Assembly (NCBI GenBank): GCA_963800285.1
Contig: CAWDAL010000010.1
Span: forward strand, 1 to 64,000
Direction: 5' to 3'
Length of the DNA: 64,000 nt
Origin: DASUPK01 sp963800285
GTDB lineage: Bacteria; Actinomycetota; Thermoleophilia; Solirubrobacterales; 70-9
The translations under genes were made by a program, and so were the position numbers. Every line of letters starts with the position of its first letter. Position 1 is the first letter of the stretch. The notes beneath the pieces are model-generated. The model was not told the DNA's origin, did no database searches, and worked only from the letters and a program-made list of their open reading frames with translations. Shown piece by piece: positions 23,776-31,971 of this stretch.

Positions 23776-25130
23776 GCGAGGCCCTGGAGGACGTCGCGCG
23801 CCGCGCGGTCGAGGCGGCCACCTCGGCCGGGGCGAGCGACGCCGAGGCCTGGAGCGAGGGCTCCCGCAGCCGCGAGGTGCGGGTGCACGCCGGGGAGGTG
23901 GAGAGCCTGACCGAGGCGAGCGGGCGCGGCCTCGGCGTCCGCGCCTGGATCGGGACTCGCACGGGATACGCCTACGGCACCGATCTCTCCGGGGCCGGGC
24001 TCGCCGAGCTGGCCGAGGCCGCCGTCGGCGCGGCCCGCGTCGCCGATGAGGACGAGAACTCCGCCGCGCCCGAGCCGTCGGGCGAGCCGGCCGAGATCGA
24101 GGGGCTGCGCGACCCTGGGGTGGCGGGCACCGAGACCGCCGAGGTGATCGAGCTGGCGAAGCGGATCGAGCGCGTCGCGCTGGATCGCGACAAGCGGGTC
24201 GGCGCCGTGGAGGAGGTCATCTACGTGGACGAGGACGGTGACGCGGCGATCGCCACCTCGCGCGGCGTCGCGGGCAGCTTCGGCGCCTCGGTCGCCTACT
24301 CCTTCCTGCAGGCGATGGCCACGCAGGACTCGGAGGTCCAGACCGGACTCGGCTTCGGCGTCGGCCGCTCGCCGAGATCGCTGGATGCCGAGGAGATCGG
24401 GGCCGAGGCGGGAGACGAGGCGGCCTCGATGCTCGGAGCGAGCAAGCCGGAGTCCCGCACCTGCCCCGTGGTCCTCTCCGAGCGGGTCACCGCCAGCTTC
24501 GCCGGCTTCATCGGCGGAGCCGTGAGCGCGGATGAGGTGCAGCGCGGCCGCTCGCCCTTCGCCGAGCGGCTCGGAGAGGAGGTGGCGTCGTCCGCCTACG
24601 TCCTGGCGGACGACGGGATCGATCCGCATGGCCTGGCCAGTGCGCCCTTCGACGGGGAGGGGACCCCGCGGGGACGGACTCCGCTGATCGCCGGCGGCAA
24701 GCTGCTGGCCTACCTGCACGACTCCTATACGGCCCGCCGCGGCGGGGCTCGCTCGACGGGCAACGCCGCCCGCTCCTCCTACCGCTCGCCGCCGTCGGTC
24801 AGCGCGTCCAATCTCGTTCTCGAGCCGGGCGACTTGACGTTGGAGGGGCTGCTCGAGCGGGCGGGCGACGGCGTCTACATCACGGAGGTCGCCGGGCTCC
24901 ACTCGGGCGTCAATCCGGTGACGGGCCGCTACTCGGTAGGCGCGTCGGGGCGGGCGATCAGCGGGGGCGAGCTCGCCGAGCCGCTTCGCGAGTTCACGAT
25001 CGCGGGCGACCTGCTCGGCACGCTCGCCGCGGTCCAGGCCGTGGGCTCCGAGACCCGCTGGGTCCCGTTCGGCGGCTCGGTGAAGACGGCGCCGATGCTG
25101 GTCAGCGAGATGGCGATCGGTGGTTTCTAG
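23772..25130 (+). CDS. tldE: TldE/PmbA family protein
   Basis: TldE is the non-catalytic partner that forms the TldD/E heterodimer around the substrate chamber. The 452-residue product starts at ATG 23772. The TldE signature is visible in DGEGTPRGRTPLIAGGKLLAY, YTARRGGARSTGNAAR, and GVNPVTGRYSVGASG near the end. The zinc-binding HExxxH of TldD is absent, as expected for this subunit. Gene order and overlap with tldD support the assignment. Confidence 0.92.
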   Translation: MSEALEDVARRAVEAATSAGASDAEAWSEGSRSREVRVHAGEVESLTEASGRGLGVRAWIGTRTGYAYGTDLSGAGLAELAEAAVGAARVADEDENSAAPEPSGEPAEIEGLRDPGVAGTETAEVIELAKRIERVALDRDKRVGAVEEVIYVDEDGDAAIATSRGVAGSFGASVAYSFLQAMATQDSEVQTGLGFGVGRSPRSLDAEEIGAEAGDEAASMLGASKPESRTCPVVLSERVTASFAGFIGGAVSADEVQRGRSPFAERLGEEVASSAYVLADDGIDPHGLASAPFDGEGTPRGRTPLIAGGKLLAYLHDSYTARRGGARSTGNAARSSYRSPPSVSASNLVLEPGDLTLEGLLERAGDGVYITEVAGLHSGVNPVTGRYSVGASGRAISGGELAEPLREFTIAGDLLGTLAAVQAVGSETRWVPFGGSVKTAPMLVSEMAIGGF

Positions 25131-25152
25131 ACGGGATTCGCGCTACGACCGC

Positions 25153-25858
25153 ATGCTCGCCACCCTGACCGGCTCCTGGGAGCCGCATCGCCGAGGGATC
25201 CGAGGGGGCCTCGGTCGAGCCGGTGGCGGGTGGCGTCGTCGCGGTGTTCCCGGCCGGCCCCGAGCGGCTCTTCTACAACAACGCGGTGCTCGCCCGGGGC
25301 CTCGATCGCGCGGCCGCGGGCGAGGCGACGGAGGCGATCCTGGCCGCGTATGCGGACGCCGGGGTCGACCGCTACGCCGTCTGGGCGCATGAATCCGATC
25401 AACCGGGCATCGCCGAGCTGGAGAGCCGGGGTTTTCACATCGACACCACCACGCGCGCGATGGCGATGTCGCTGGACGAGCTCGCCGTGCCACGCCCTGA
25501 CGTCGAGCTGGGACCATCCGACTGGAACGAGTATCTGAGCACCGTCGAGCTGCCTGAGGGGACGCTCGCGGGCGTCGATCCGTCCGCCTTTCACGTGCTT
25601 GTCGGCCGGCTGGGCGGTCAGAGCGTCTCGGCGGCCATCGCCTACGACCGGGACGGCGACTGCGGCATCTTCAACCTCGGGACCATCGCGCACGCCCGGC
25701 GGCGCGGCCTGGGAACGGCCCTGACGGCCCTGCATCTCCACCTGGCGCGTGAGCGCGGCTGCACGACCGCCAGCCTGCAGTCGACCGAGGTGGCCGAGGG
25801 CGTCTACCGCGCCGTCGGCTTCGGGGACCTGGGCCGGTTCATCGAATACGTGCCATGA
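25153..25858 (+). pseudogene. GNAT acetyltransferase, apparent one-base frameshift near the N-terminus
   Basis: The main frame (GTG 25223 to 25858) encodes a GNAT fold with the acetyl-CoA loop segment ARRRGLGTALTALHLH and the late YRAVGFGDLG. Its N-terminus is incomplete, and the missing part is in the neighbouring frame from ATG 25153 (MLATLTGSWE). Removing one C at 25183-25184 gives a continuous reading, ...GSWERIAEGSEGASVE..., into VAGGVVAVFPAGPERLFYNN. The repaired protein has about 234 residues. It follows tldE by 22 bases. The frameshift could be a sequence error. The acceptor substrate is unknown. Confidence 0.75.
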
Positions 25859-25933
25859 GCCACAAGCGCCCTGTTTGGCCTCAGGGGCCGCTGTTACGCT
25901 CGGCCGGAACTCCAATGACCAGGAGGAGATGAC

Positions 25934-26215
25934 GTGACCAAGGCTGAGTTCCTCGACGTGCTTGCAGGCGACAGCAGAATCGGCAACAAGAAGGAGGCTG
26001 GTCAGGCCGTCGATGCGGTCCTGGACGCCATCACCAGCGTCCTCCAGGGCGGGGGCGAGGTGAACTTCACCGGCTTCGGCAAGTTCGCCGTGGCCGAGCG
26101 CGGCCCGAGGCAGGGCGTGAACCCGCGCACCGGAGAGCGGATCTTCATCCCGGGCGGCAAGGTGCCGCGCTTCTCGGCCGGCTCCGGATTGAAGAAGAAG
26201 GTCAAGGGCGGATAG
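25934..26215 (+). CDS. hup: HU-family DNA-binding protein
   Basis: HU is a small dimeric nucleoid protein that bends DNA. The 93-residue product starts at GTG 25934 after AGGAGGAG. The body helices are KAEFLDVLAGDSRIGNKK and AVDAVLDAITSVL. The DNA-contact arm shows the characteristic RGPRQGVNPRTGERI with the intercalating proline. It ends GSGLKKKVKGG, without the long Lys/Ala tail of mycobacterial HU. The stop TAG overlaps the likely beginning of pyrF. Confidence 0.95.
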   Translation: MTKAEFLDVLAGDSRIGNKKEAGQAVDAVLDAITSVLQGGGEVNFTGFGKFAVAERGPRQGVNPRTGERIFIPGGKVPRFSAGSGLKKKVKGG

Positions 26216-26271
26216 CTAACCGGCCCTTCGCAGACAGGCTCGCGGCGCTCGTCGACGAGCGCCGCAGCCAG

Positions 26272-27102
26272 GTGTGCCTGGGGCTCGACCCTGACCCTGC
26301 CAAGCTCCCGACCGAGGCGGCACCCGACGCGTCCCTGACCGACGTCGCCGACCGCGCCGCGACGGCGGTCTACGAGCACTGCCTCTGGCTGATCGAGAAG
26401 GCCGGGCCCGCTTGCGTGGCCGTGAAGCCGCAGCTCGCCTGCTTCGAGCGCCTCGGGGCGCCCGGTTGGCGGGCGTTGGACCAGGTCTGCAGGGCCGCCC
26501 AGCGAGCCGGGCTGCTGGTGGTCGCCGACGGCAAGCGGGGCGACGTCCCGGTCACGGCGAAGGCCTATGGGCAGGCGCTCGTAGGCGAGACCGAGACGCC
26601 CTGGGGCACCGTTGCCGGGCTTGGCGCGGACGCCTTCACCGCCAACCCGCTGCTCGGCGAGGATGAGATCGAGGTCCTGGTGGAGGCCGCCGAGGGCGCC
26701 GCCGCCGGGGTCTTCCTGCTCGTTCGGACCTCGAACCCCGGCGCGGCGCGCCTCCAGGACGCGAGGCTGGGGGACAGGCCCATGCACGAGGAGCTCGCCG
26801 CACTCGTGGCGGAGGCCGCCCCGGGGCTCGCCGGCGAGTCCGGGCTGTCGGGACTGGGAGCGGTGGTGGGCGCTACCGCTCCCCAGCACCTCGGGCGCCT
26901 GCGCGAGCTGATGCCCGATTCGATCTTCCTGATCCCGGGAATCGGCGCGCAGGGCGGCAAGCCCGCGGACCTCGGGCCGGCCCTGGCGCCGGGGAAGCCG
27001 GCGTCGGTGCTGGTGGCCGCCTCACGGAGCATCGCCGGAGCGGACGATCCGGCCAAAGCCGCCGATCGGCTGCGCGAGGCTGTCTGGAGCCTGGTTAAGT
27101 AG
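26272..27102 (+). CDS. pyrF: Orotidine 5'-phosphate decarboxylase, PyrF type 2; start uncertain
   Basis: PyrF converts OMP to UMP. The 276-residue ORF from GTG 26272 contains the substrate segment CLGLDPDPAKLP, the catalytic block DGKRGDVPVTAKAYGQAL, and GATAPQHLGRLRELMP with PGIGAQGG towards the end, which is the long PyrF subclass found in actinobacteria. The expected N-terminal helix (NRPFADRLAALVDERRSQ) is encoded just upstream in frame but is not preceded by ATG, GTG or TTG. ATA 26212, overlapping the hup stop, is the only visible candidate position. No pyr neighbours are present. Confidence 0.9.
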   Translation: MCLGLDPDPAKLPTEAAPDASLTDVADRAATAVYEHCLWLIEKAGPACVAVKPQLACFERLGAPGWRALDQVCRAAQRAGLLVVADGKRGDVPVTAKAYGQALVGETETPWGTVAGLGADAFTANPLLGEDEIEVLVEAAEGAAAGVFLLVRTSNPGAARLQDARLGDRPMHEELAALVAEAAPGLAGESGLSGLGAVVGATAPQHLGRLRELMPDSIFLIPGIGAQGGKPADLGPALAPGKPASVLVAASRSIAGADDPAKAADRLREAVWSLVK

Positions 27103-27112
27103 TCGTCGCCAG

Positions 27113-27118
27113 TACCCT
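27113..27118 (+). promoter_or_regulatory. Predicted -10 hexamer TACCCT
   Basis: TACCCT lies 13 bases before ATG 27132. It matches the hexamers before infA and glmS. There is no ribosome site in between. This is weak evidence taken alone. Confidence 0.25.
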
Positions 27119-27131
27119 GTCGAGCCTTCGA

Positions 27132-27452
27132 ATGCCGGACTACAAGCCGAATCAATTCGTCCGTGCGTTCGCCGTGCTGGCCCTGATCGCGGCCTTCATC
27201 CTGGTGATCGCCGTCGTGGCGACCTCGGGCGGAGGAGGCGGGAGCGGCCACAACGGCGACTCGCAGAAGAAGGCCCACATCGGCAAGACGGGGCGGAGGG
27301 CGTTGCACAAGGGTGTCTGGATCGTTCAGCCCGGCGACACGCTGGGGGAGATCTCCCTGAAGACCGGCATCGACGTGGCCACGCTTCAGGCTCTCAATCC
27401 GGATCTCGATCCGCAGACCCTGCTCGAGGGACAGCGGATAGCGTTGCGCTGA
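27132..27452 (+). CDS. Membrane-anchored LysM protein
   Basis: The 106-residue protein has a short cytoplasmic start, one membrane helix (AFAVLALIAAFILVIAVVAT), a glycine-rich linker and a single LysM domain (WIVQPGDTLGEISLKTGIDV...LNPDLDPQTLLEGQRI). LysM binds peptidoglycan glycan chains, so the protein would sit on the outer face of the membrane attached to the wall. The DD-carboxypeptidase gene starts 2 bases after the stop, which suggests a shared role in the wall. Confidence 0.9.
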   Translation: MPDYKPNQFVRAFAVLALIAAFILVIAVVATSGGGGGSGHNGDSQKKAHIGKTGRRALHKGVWIVQPGDTLGEISLKTGIDVATLQALNPDLDPQTLLEGQRIALR

Positions 27453-27454
27453 CG

Positions 27455-28822
27455 GTGCTGGGAATCGAAGGCAGGCGGGGCAGGGGCTGGGTGCGCGCGT
27501 GCGTCGCGCTGGTCCTGGCGATCCTGCTCGTCGGGCCGGCCGCCTCGGCGGTGGCCTCCACCGGCCCGAAGCTCGACGCGAAGGCCTGGATCCTGGTCGA
27601 TCCGCGCGACGACTCCGTCCTGGCGAGCAAGGCCCCGAACAAGCACCTGCCGATCGCCAGCACCACCAAGCTAATGACGGCCTACCTGGCGCTGAAGAAC
27701 CTGAAGCCGAATCAGATGATCGCGGCCCCGACGTATCACCCGAGCGCCTCGGCCGAGATCACCCTGGGCCTCCGTCCCGGCGAGCGCATGCGGGTACGCG
27801 ACCTGCTCTACGGCCTGCTCCTGCCGAGCGCCTCCGATGCGGCCGAGACGCTGGCGGTCGGGGTCTCGGGCTCCGTGCCCGCCTTCGTCCAGCGGATGAA
27901 CCAGACGGCCCGGCGGCTCGGGCTGACCGACACCAGTTACGCCAACCCGATCGGCCTGGACGATCCGGACAACTACTCGAGCGCCCACGACCTCGTCACG
28001 CTCGCCTCGATCGACCTCAAGAACCGCCTCTTCGCGCGAATCGTCAACACCCCTGCGGCAACGCTCCACAGCGGGGACCACCCGCGGACGGTGACCAGCC
28101 GCGACACGCTGCTCAACACGGTGCCATGGATCAACGGGGTGAAGACCGGCCACACCCTCGGCGCCGGCTACGTCCTCGTCGGCTCCGGGACTCGGGACTC
28201 GACGACCCTGATCTCCGGGGTGCTCGACACCGCGGACGAGCCGACCCGCGACGCCACCACCCTGAGGCTCCTGCGGTACGGGTTCTCCCTCTATCACCCG
28301 GTTCAGCCCGTCAACCGAGGTGAGCAGCTGGCCGACCCGAAGCTCGACTACCGCAGCGACCACCTCTCCCTGATCGCGCAGCGCGCCCTGCCGGTCAACG
28401 TCCGCCGCGGCCAGCTCGTCACCACCCACGTCACCGCGCCCGATGAGATCAGCGGAGCCGTGAAGCAGGGCCAGGTGCTCGGCCACGTCACGGTGAGCGT
28501 CGACGGAAGGCCGGCGGCCGGCAGCCCCCTGGTGGCCGCCCACGCGGTGGGCGCCGCCACCGCCTTCGACAAGGCGACCGCCTTCGCCAAGAACCCGATC
28601 ATTCTGTTTGTCGTGGGAGCGATCGTGATACTCCTAGGTGTGCTGCTGACGAGACGAGGACGCAGGCCGAGCGAGACCAAGGTGGCCGCCCCGCAAGCTC
28701 TCGGAAACGGCAGCCGGAGTCAGGCCCCGAGACAGAGGACCCCGGAAGAGAGGCGCAGGATGCACGAGGAGAGAATGCGCAGGAGGCGCGAGCGAGCGGA
28801 GCGAAAGGGAGGCGGCGGATGA
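27455..28822 (+). CDS. D-alanyl-D-alanine carboxypeptidase (PBP5/DacF, S11 family)
   Basis: This secreted, membrane-tethered enzyme trims the terminal D-alanine of peptidoglycan stem peptides. The 455-residue protein has a signal segment (ACVALVLAILLVGPAASAVAS), the catalytic serine motif IASTTKLM, and the KTG motif GVKTGHTLGAGYV. The middle S-x-N motif reads SAS (LLPSASDAAE) instead of the usual SxN. A C-terminal membrane helix (IILFVVGAIVILLGVLLT) is followed by a very basic cytoplasmic tail (RMRRRRERAERK). Its stop overlaps the kinase start (ATGA). Confidence 0.9.
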   Translation: MLGIEGRRGRGWVRACVALVLAILLVGPAASAVASTGPKLDAKAWILVDPRDDSVLASKAPNKHLPIASTTKLMTAYLALKNLKPNQMIAAPTYHPSASAEITLGLRPGERMRVRDLLYGLLLPSASDAAETLAVGVSGSVPAFVQRMNQTARRLGLTDTSYANPIGLDDPDNYSSAHDLVTLASIDLKNRLFARIVNTPAATLHSGDHPRTVTSRDTLLNTVPWINGVKTGHTLGAGYVLVGSGTRDSTTLISGVLDTADEPTRDATTLRLLRYGFSLYHPVQPVNRGEQLADPKLDYRSDHLSLIAQRALPVNVRRGQLVTTHVTAPDEISGAVKQGQVLGHVTVSVDGRPAAGSPLVAAHAVGAATAFDKATAFAKNPIILFVVGAIVILLGVLLTRRGRRPSETKVAAPQALGNGSRSQAPRQRTPEERRRMHEERMRRRRERAERKGGGG

Positions 28823-29781
28823 TCCTCACCGTCACGCTGAACGCGGCGATCGACCGCACCGTCGCGGTCCCGAGCTTCCGGCAGGGCCATCGCCACCGCG
28901 CCGTCGAGGCCAGCACCGTCGCCGGCGGCAAGGGCGTGAACGTCGCGCGCGCGCTGAAGCTGCTCGACCGCCCGGTGATCGCCACCGGTCTGGCCGGCGG
29001 ACCCACGGGCGCCCGGCTGATGGAGCGCCTCGCCGAGGAGTCCATCCTGACCGACTTCACCTGGATCGCCGGAGAGTCCAGGACCAACCTCGCGGTGGTC
29101 GACCCGACCTCCGGCGAGCAGACCGAGATCAACGAGCGCGGCCCCGACGTCAGCCCCGAGGAGCTCGAGCGCTTCCTCGAGAAGCTGCTCTATCTGGCGC
29201 GCGGCGCGCGGATCTGCGCGATCGCCGGCAGCCTGCCCCCGTCCGTGCCGCCCGCGTTCTCGGCGCGGATCGTCGAGGAGCTCAAGGCGATCGGCGTCGA
29301 AACGATCGTCGACACCGAGGGCGAGCCGCTGCTCGCCTCGCTGCGGGCGGGCCCCGCGGCGGTGACGCCGAACGTCCGCGAGGCAGAGGGCGCGGTCGGC
29401 CACGAGTTCAACGACCGGGAGGACGCGCTCCTCGGATTGCGGAGCCTGGTCGAGTTGGGCGCCGGCGACGCGGTGATCACCCGTCCGGAGGGATGCCTCG
29501 CTTCTCTGCTCACCTCAGATGACGACCAGCGGCATGCCTACGAGGTCACCGCGCCGTCGCTCGAGCCGGTCGCGACCGTCGGCTCCGGGGACGCCTTCCT
29601 GGCCGGCTTCGTCGCGGCCCGCTACGACGGCCGCCCACCCGAGGAGTGCCTGCGCTTCGCGGTCGCCTGCGGCGCCGAGTCGACCCAGCACTTCGGGGCG
29701 GGGAGCATCGATCCGGCCGAGGTCGAGCGGCTGCTGCCGGGCGTCGAAGCGCGCGAGCTCGAAGCGCCGGCGACGGTCTAG
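28819..29781 (+). CDS. PfkB-family sugar kinase, 1-phosphofructokinase/LacC type
   Basis: The 320-residue kinase begins MILTVTLNAAIDRTV, the hallmark of the 1-phosphofructokinase/tagatose-6-phosphate kinase subfamily. The sugar-site motif GGKGVNVARALKLL and the ATP/anion-hole motif GSGDAFLAGFVAAR with the catalytic aspartate are both present. It would phosphorylate a sugar phosphate such as fructose 1-phosphate. No PTS genes are nearby, so the exact sugar is uncertain. The start overlaps the DD-carboxypeptidase stop. Confidence 0.9.
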   Translation: MILTVTLNAAIDRTVAVPSFRQGHRHRAVEASTVAGGKGVNVARALKLLDRPVIATGLAGGPTGARLMERLAEESILTDFTWIAGESRTNLAVVDPTSGEQTEINERGPDVSPEELERFLEKLLYLARGARICAIAGSLPPSVPPAFSARIVEELKAIGVETIVDTEGEPLLASLRAGPAAVTPNVREAEGAVGHEFNDREDALLGLRSLVELGAGDAVITRPEGCLASLLTSDDDQRHAYEVTAPSLEPVATVGSGDAFLAGFVAARYDGRPPEECLRFAVACGAESTQHFGAGSIDPAEVERLLPGVEARELEAPATV

Positions 29782-29819
29782 CTTCCCCTCTCCTCGGTAG
29801 AGGTGCTGTCTCAAAACCG

Positions 29820-29839
29820 CTGCTTTGCATGGAAAGCAG
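29820..29839. promoter_or_regulatory. Inverted repeat CTGCTTT-N6-AAAGCAG
   Basis: A perfect 7-bp inverted repeat lies 27 bases before the SnoaL-like gene. The right arm with its flank (ATGGAAAGCAG) recurs at 30911 beside another palindrome. It may be an operator. No regulator is identified. Confidence 0.3.
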
Positions 29840-29866
29840 TAGTTGCGCGCGAGATACTGCGTGGCG

Positions 29867-30292
29867 ATGTCGGAGGAGAACGTCGAGGTTGTGCACAGGA
29901 CGTTCGACGCATTCAATGCGTTTATGCGGAACGACCTGAGTAGTGAGGCCTATGCCGAGTCTTTCGATCCGCAGGTCGAGCTGCACTGGGGTGACCAGCG
30001 AATCTATCCCGACGCCCCACAGCACCTTCGCGGCGTGGCTGAGATCGTCGCGTTCACTGAGCAATATCGGGACGGCTGGGCCGAACTGGCCGAGGAGGCG
30101 GTTGAGATCATCGAAGCGCCAGGCGGTCGCGTGCTGGCTTTGGTTCGCCAAAGCGGCCGAGGGCGGGAAAGTGGCGTCCCGATCGTCATCCACTTCTTTG
30201 GGGTGTGGACGATCCGGGACGGACAGATCCGCCAGATCGAGTACTTCCGCCATCGCGCGGAAGCCCTCGAAGCCGCCGGGCTGCGGGAGTAG
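29867..30292 (+). CDS. SnoaL/NTF2-like protein
   Basis: The 141-residue protein has the cone-shaped NTF2-like fold pattern: N-terminal helix MSEENVEVVHRTFDAFNAF, then AESFDPQVELHWGDQ, the loop RGVAEIVAFTEQY, and the late strand FGVWTIRDGQIRQIEYF. Such proteins are ligand-binding or small isomerase/hydrolase folds, often annotated as SnoaL-like or nuclear transport factor 2-like. I start at ATG 29867 because the conserved helix begins there. No partner genes suggest a substrate. Confidence 0.85.
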   Translation: MSEENVEVVHRTFDAFNAFMRNDLSSEAYAESFDPQVELHWGDQRIYPDAPQHLRGVAEIVAFTEQYRDGWAELAEEAVEIIEAPGGRVLALVRQSGRGRESGVPIVIHFFGVWTIRDGQIRQIEYFRHRAEALEAAGLRE

Positions 30293-30457
30293 GCGACGCG
30301 GTATTCCGCTTTTCCTCGCGACGAGGCAAATGCCTCTCGGCTCGTTGAATAGAGTCTTTCTCGCGCAGAGCCACCCGAGCCGTCCTATGAACCGGTGGCG
30401 TAGGGCTCGGCCCTCCCCACCCGTACCCATTTGACGCGCTAAGGACGCTTTCTCTGG

Positions 30458-30492
30458 GTAGAGGCGAAGGAACGCGTGTAGAGGCGAAGGAA
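30458..30492 (+). repeat. Short direct repeat GTAGAGGCGAAGGAA, two copies 20 bases apart
   Basis: The 15-base unit occurs at 30458-30472 and 30478-30492. The second copy runs into the ATG at 30496 and supplies its AAGGAAGAG ribosome site. Confidence 0.55.
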
Positions 30493-30495
30493 GAG

Positions 30496-30846
30496 ATGGG
30501 TTTCCAGAGCAAGAAGCAGTCGGCGAACGCCATGCACCGCTGCCCGAACTGCGACTCGATTCTGGTGCAGCCGGTCAACTGGCACGAGCAGGGCGACGGC
30601 CACTGGAATGTCGAGCTTCGCTGCCCCGAGTGCGAGTGGTGGGGCAGCAGCAGCTACTCCCAGGACGAGGTCGACCGCTATGACGAGGAGCTGGATCGCG
30701 GCGGCCAGGAGCTGATCGGGGACCTTCGCGCCCTCATCCGGGCCAACATGAAAGAGGAAGCCGATCGGTTCGCGACCGCCCTCGCGACCGACAGCATCCT
30801 CCCCGAGGACTTCAATGCTGGTGGTGGCGTGGCCTGCGCCGATTGA
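30496..30846 (+). CDS. Zinc-ribbon protein of unknown function
   Basis: The 116-residue protein carries two cysteine pairs, CPNCDS and CPECEWWG, separated by about 29 residues, forming a zinc ribbon. After it comes an acidic helix (YSQDEVDRYDEELDRGGQ) and a helical end. I recall many similar short proteins in Thermoleophilia and actinobacterial genomes with no assigned function. AAGGAAGAG precedes ATG 30496. It is the last gene before a 1.3-kb gene-poor region. Confidence 0.75.
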   Translation: MGFQSKKQSANAMHRCPNCDSILVQPVNWHEQGDGHWNVELRCPECEWWGSSSYSQDEVDRYDEELDRGGQELIGDLRALIRANMKEEADRFATALATDSILPEDFNAGGGVACAD

Positions 30847-30887
30847 GAGAGGTGCCGCTTTGGACAAGAGGCAGCGGTGCCGCTTCG

Positions 30888-30913
30888 CATATTGACCTCA
30901 ACCGGTCAATATG
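30888..30913. promoter_or_regulatory. Palindrome CATATTGACC-N6-GGTCAATATG
   Basis: A perfect 10-bp inverted repeat with a 6-base spacer, strongly AT-biased at its ends. It resembles a dimeric repressor operator. It lies 42 bases after the zinc-ribbon gene stop. No adjacent regulator gene is present. Confidence 0.5.
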
Positions 30914-31022
30914 GAAAGCAGCGCTCGTGAATATCCGGTTCCGTCAGGTTCGGGTGCGTCGGGGGCGAGCACGCCATTCATCTTGGGGGCCCCGGAGGGG
31001 CGGAATCCCGCGTCGCTAAACC

Positions 31023-31048
31023 GTTTGGTAGCCCATGGACTACCAAAC
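31023..31048. promoter_or_regulatory. Palindrome GTTTGGTAG-N8-CTACCAAAC
   Basis: A perfect 9-bp inverted repeat whose 8-base spacer is itself centred on CCATGG. It could be an operator or a cruciform. It lies in the gene-poor region about 110 bases after the previous palindrome. Confidence 0.5.
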
Positions 31049-31333
31049 CCTTCACCCCTTGAGGTCTATCGATCCAGCGCGCTCGCCTGCCTGGACCTGA
31101 GCCAAGCGGATATTCACAAGCAGCGCTTTCGAGTGGGCGCTCCCTTTAAGAGCGGCGCCCGTAAGTCTTCCTTCGTCCGCAGTTTGCTCGGGTTCGCACG
31201 AGATTCGTGGAGGACTACGGATGGCGCCCGGGTCCGACTGGCCTACCTTTCCGCGCTGTCGCATGCGAGTCCCTGTCATAGGCACCTCAGCCGTCCTCGA
31301 CGACCTGATGGTCTGCCTGATCCGGCTGGCTAC

Positions 31334-31561
31334 GTGATCGTGGCTTTCATCGCCGGGATGCTGTTCGGGCTCGGCCTTGCGCTGTGGCTGATGAGCTGGG
31401 CGTTGTCGGCACGCCCTGCCGGGGTGGAGGAGAACACCCCGAGGTCGGGCGGGGACAGCCCGTTCGCCAGTCAACGAGCAACTCGATCGACCCGGGCGAT
31501 GCGGCTAGGCAGAGGCCGGGCTGACGGAGATAAGCCCTCCGGCCTCGTCCCGGATCGCTAG
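31334..31561 (+). CDS. Possible small membrane peptide (weak)
   Basis: From GTG 31334 the frame encodes about 75 residues starting with a convincing membrane helix (VAFIAGMLFGLGLALWLMSW) followed by a polar tail (ARPAGVEENTPRSGGDS). The longer ORF from 30911 is low in protein character. There is no clear ribosome site. I list it because the hydrophobic segment is unusual for random sequence. Confidence 0.25.
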   Translation: MIVAFIAGMLFGLGLALWLMSWALSARPAGVEENTPRSGGDSPFASQRATRSTRAMRLGRGRADGDKPSGLVPDR

Positions 31562-31662
31562 GGAAGACCGTCTAAGCATCGAAGTTCGCCTGTTGCCTCT
31601 CGATATCCGAAGGCGTGCTGAATAGCCGCTTTGGACGAAATGCGCTGCTTTCATGCCGAGCT

Positions 31663-31701
31663 GTCCGGACTTGTGGGTACATAGCAACCACAACTCCGGA
31701 C
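31663..31701. repeat. Imperfect inverted repeat with 14-base arms
   Basis: GTCCGGA-C-TTGTGG (31663-31676) pairs with CCACAA-C-TCCGGAC (31688-31701) except for one central C-C mismatch, around an 11-base loop. It could be a hairpin in a transcript or a protein-binding site. Confidence 0.45.
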
Positions 31702-31739
31702 ACCACCCGCCTTGGACGAGAAGCTCTAGACACCCTGGA

Positions 31740-31942
31740 TCATCGTGAGCCCGGGCCGGGTTTGGGGAGCTACTCCGGAAGCGCTCACCGATCTCTGAGC
31801 GGTGAGCAGCATTTCCCCGCGCCGAGCGGGGTTCTCCTCGAGGAGCGCGTGTTTACCGCTGTTATCCTCAGTGGGGCGTTGGTGTGTGACCTCCGAAACG
31901 CCGCTGGCACCGCATTTCCGGCCCCGCGACGCGGGGTTTTTT
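31740..31942 (+). ncRNA. T-box-like structured leader (candidate)
   Basis: Several hairpins (31783-31807, 31815-31831, and the palindrome CTCCTCGAGGAG at 31834) lead to TGGCACCGC at about 31909, which matches the T-box core TGGNACCGC. An intrinsic terminator follows immediately, then TTTTTTCGTCC. This is the order of a transcriptional T-box riboswitch, in which uncharged tRNA stops termination. I could not assign the specifier codon or the full stem I, so the call is tentative. The next gene is guaB3, an unusual T-box target, and no aminoacyl-tRNA synthetase or amino-acid gene follows. Confidence 0.4.
31921..31942 (+). terminator. Intrinsic terminator CCCCGC-GAC-GCGGGG-TTTTTT
   Basis: A perfect 6-bp GC stem with a 3-base loop is followed by six T residues. 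It is the best intrinsic terminator in the window. It directly follows the TGGCACCGC motif and is probably the regulated terminator of the candidate T-box leader. Confidence 0.8.
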
Positions 31943-31971
31943 CGTCCGCGAACGAACGTAGGGTGAGCAGA

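Noticed and set aside
30911..31561. 216-residue open frame on the plus strand
   Set aside because: Most of it has low protein character, lacks a ribosome site and crosses two palindromes. Only the last 75 residues with a membrane helix were kept as a weak candidate.
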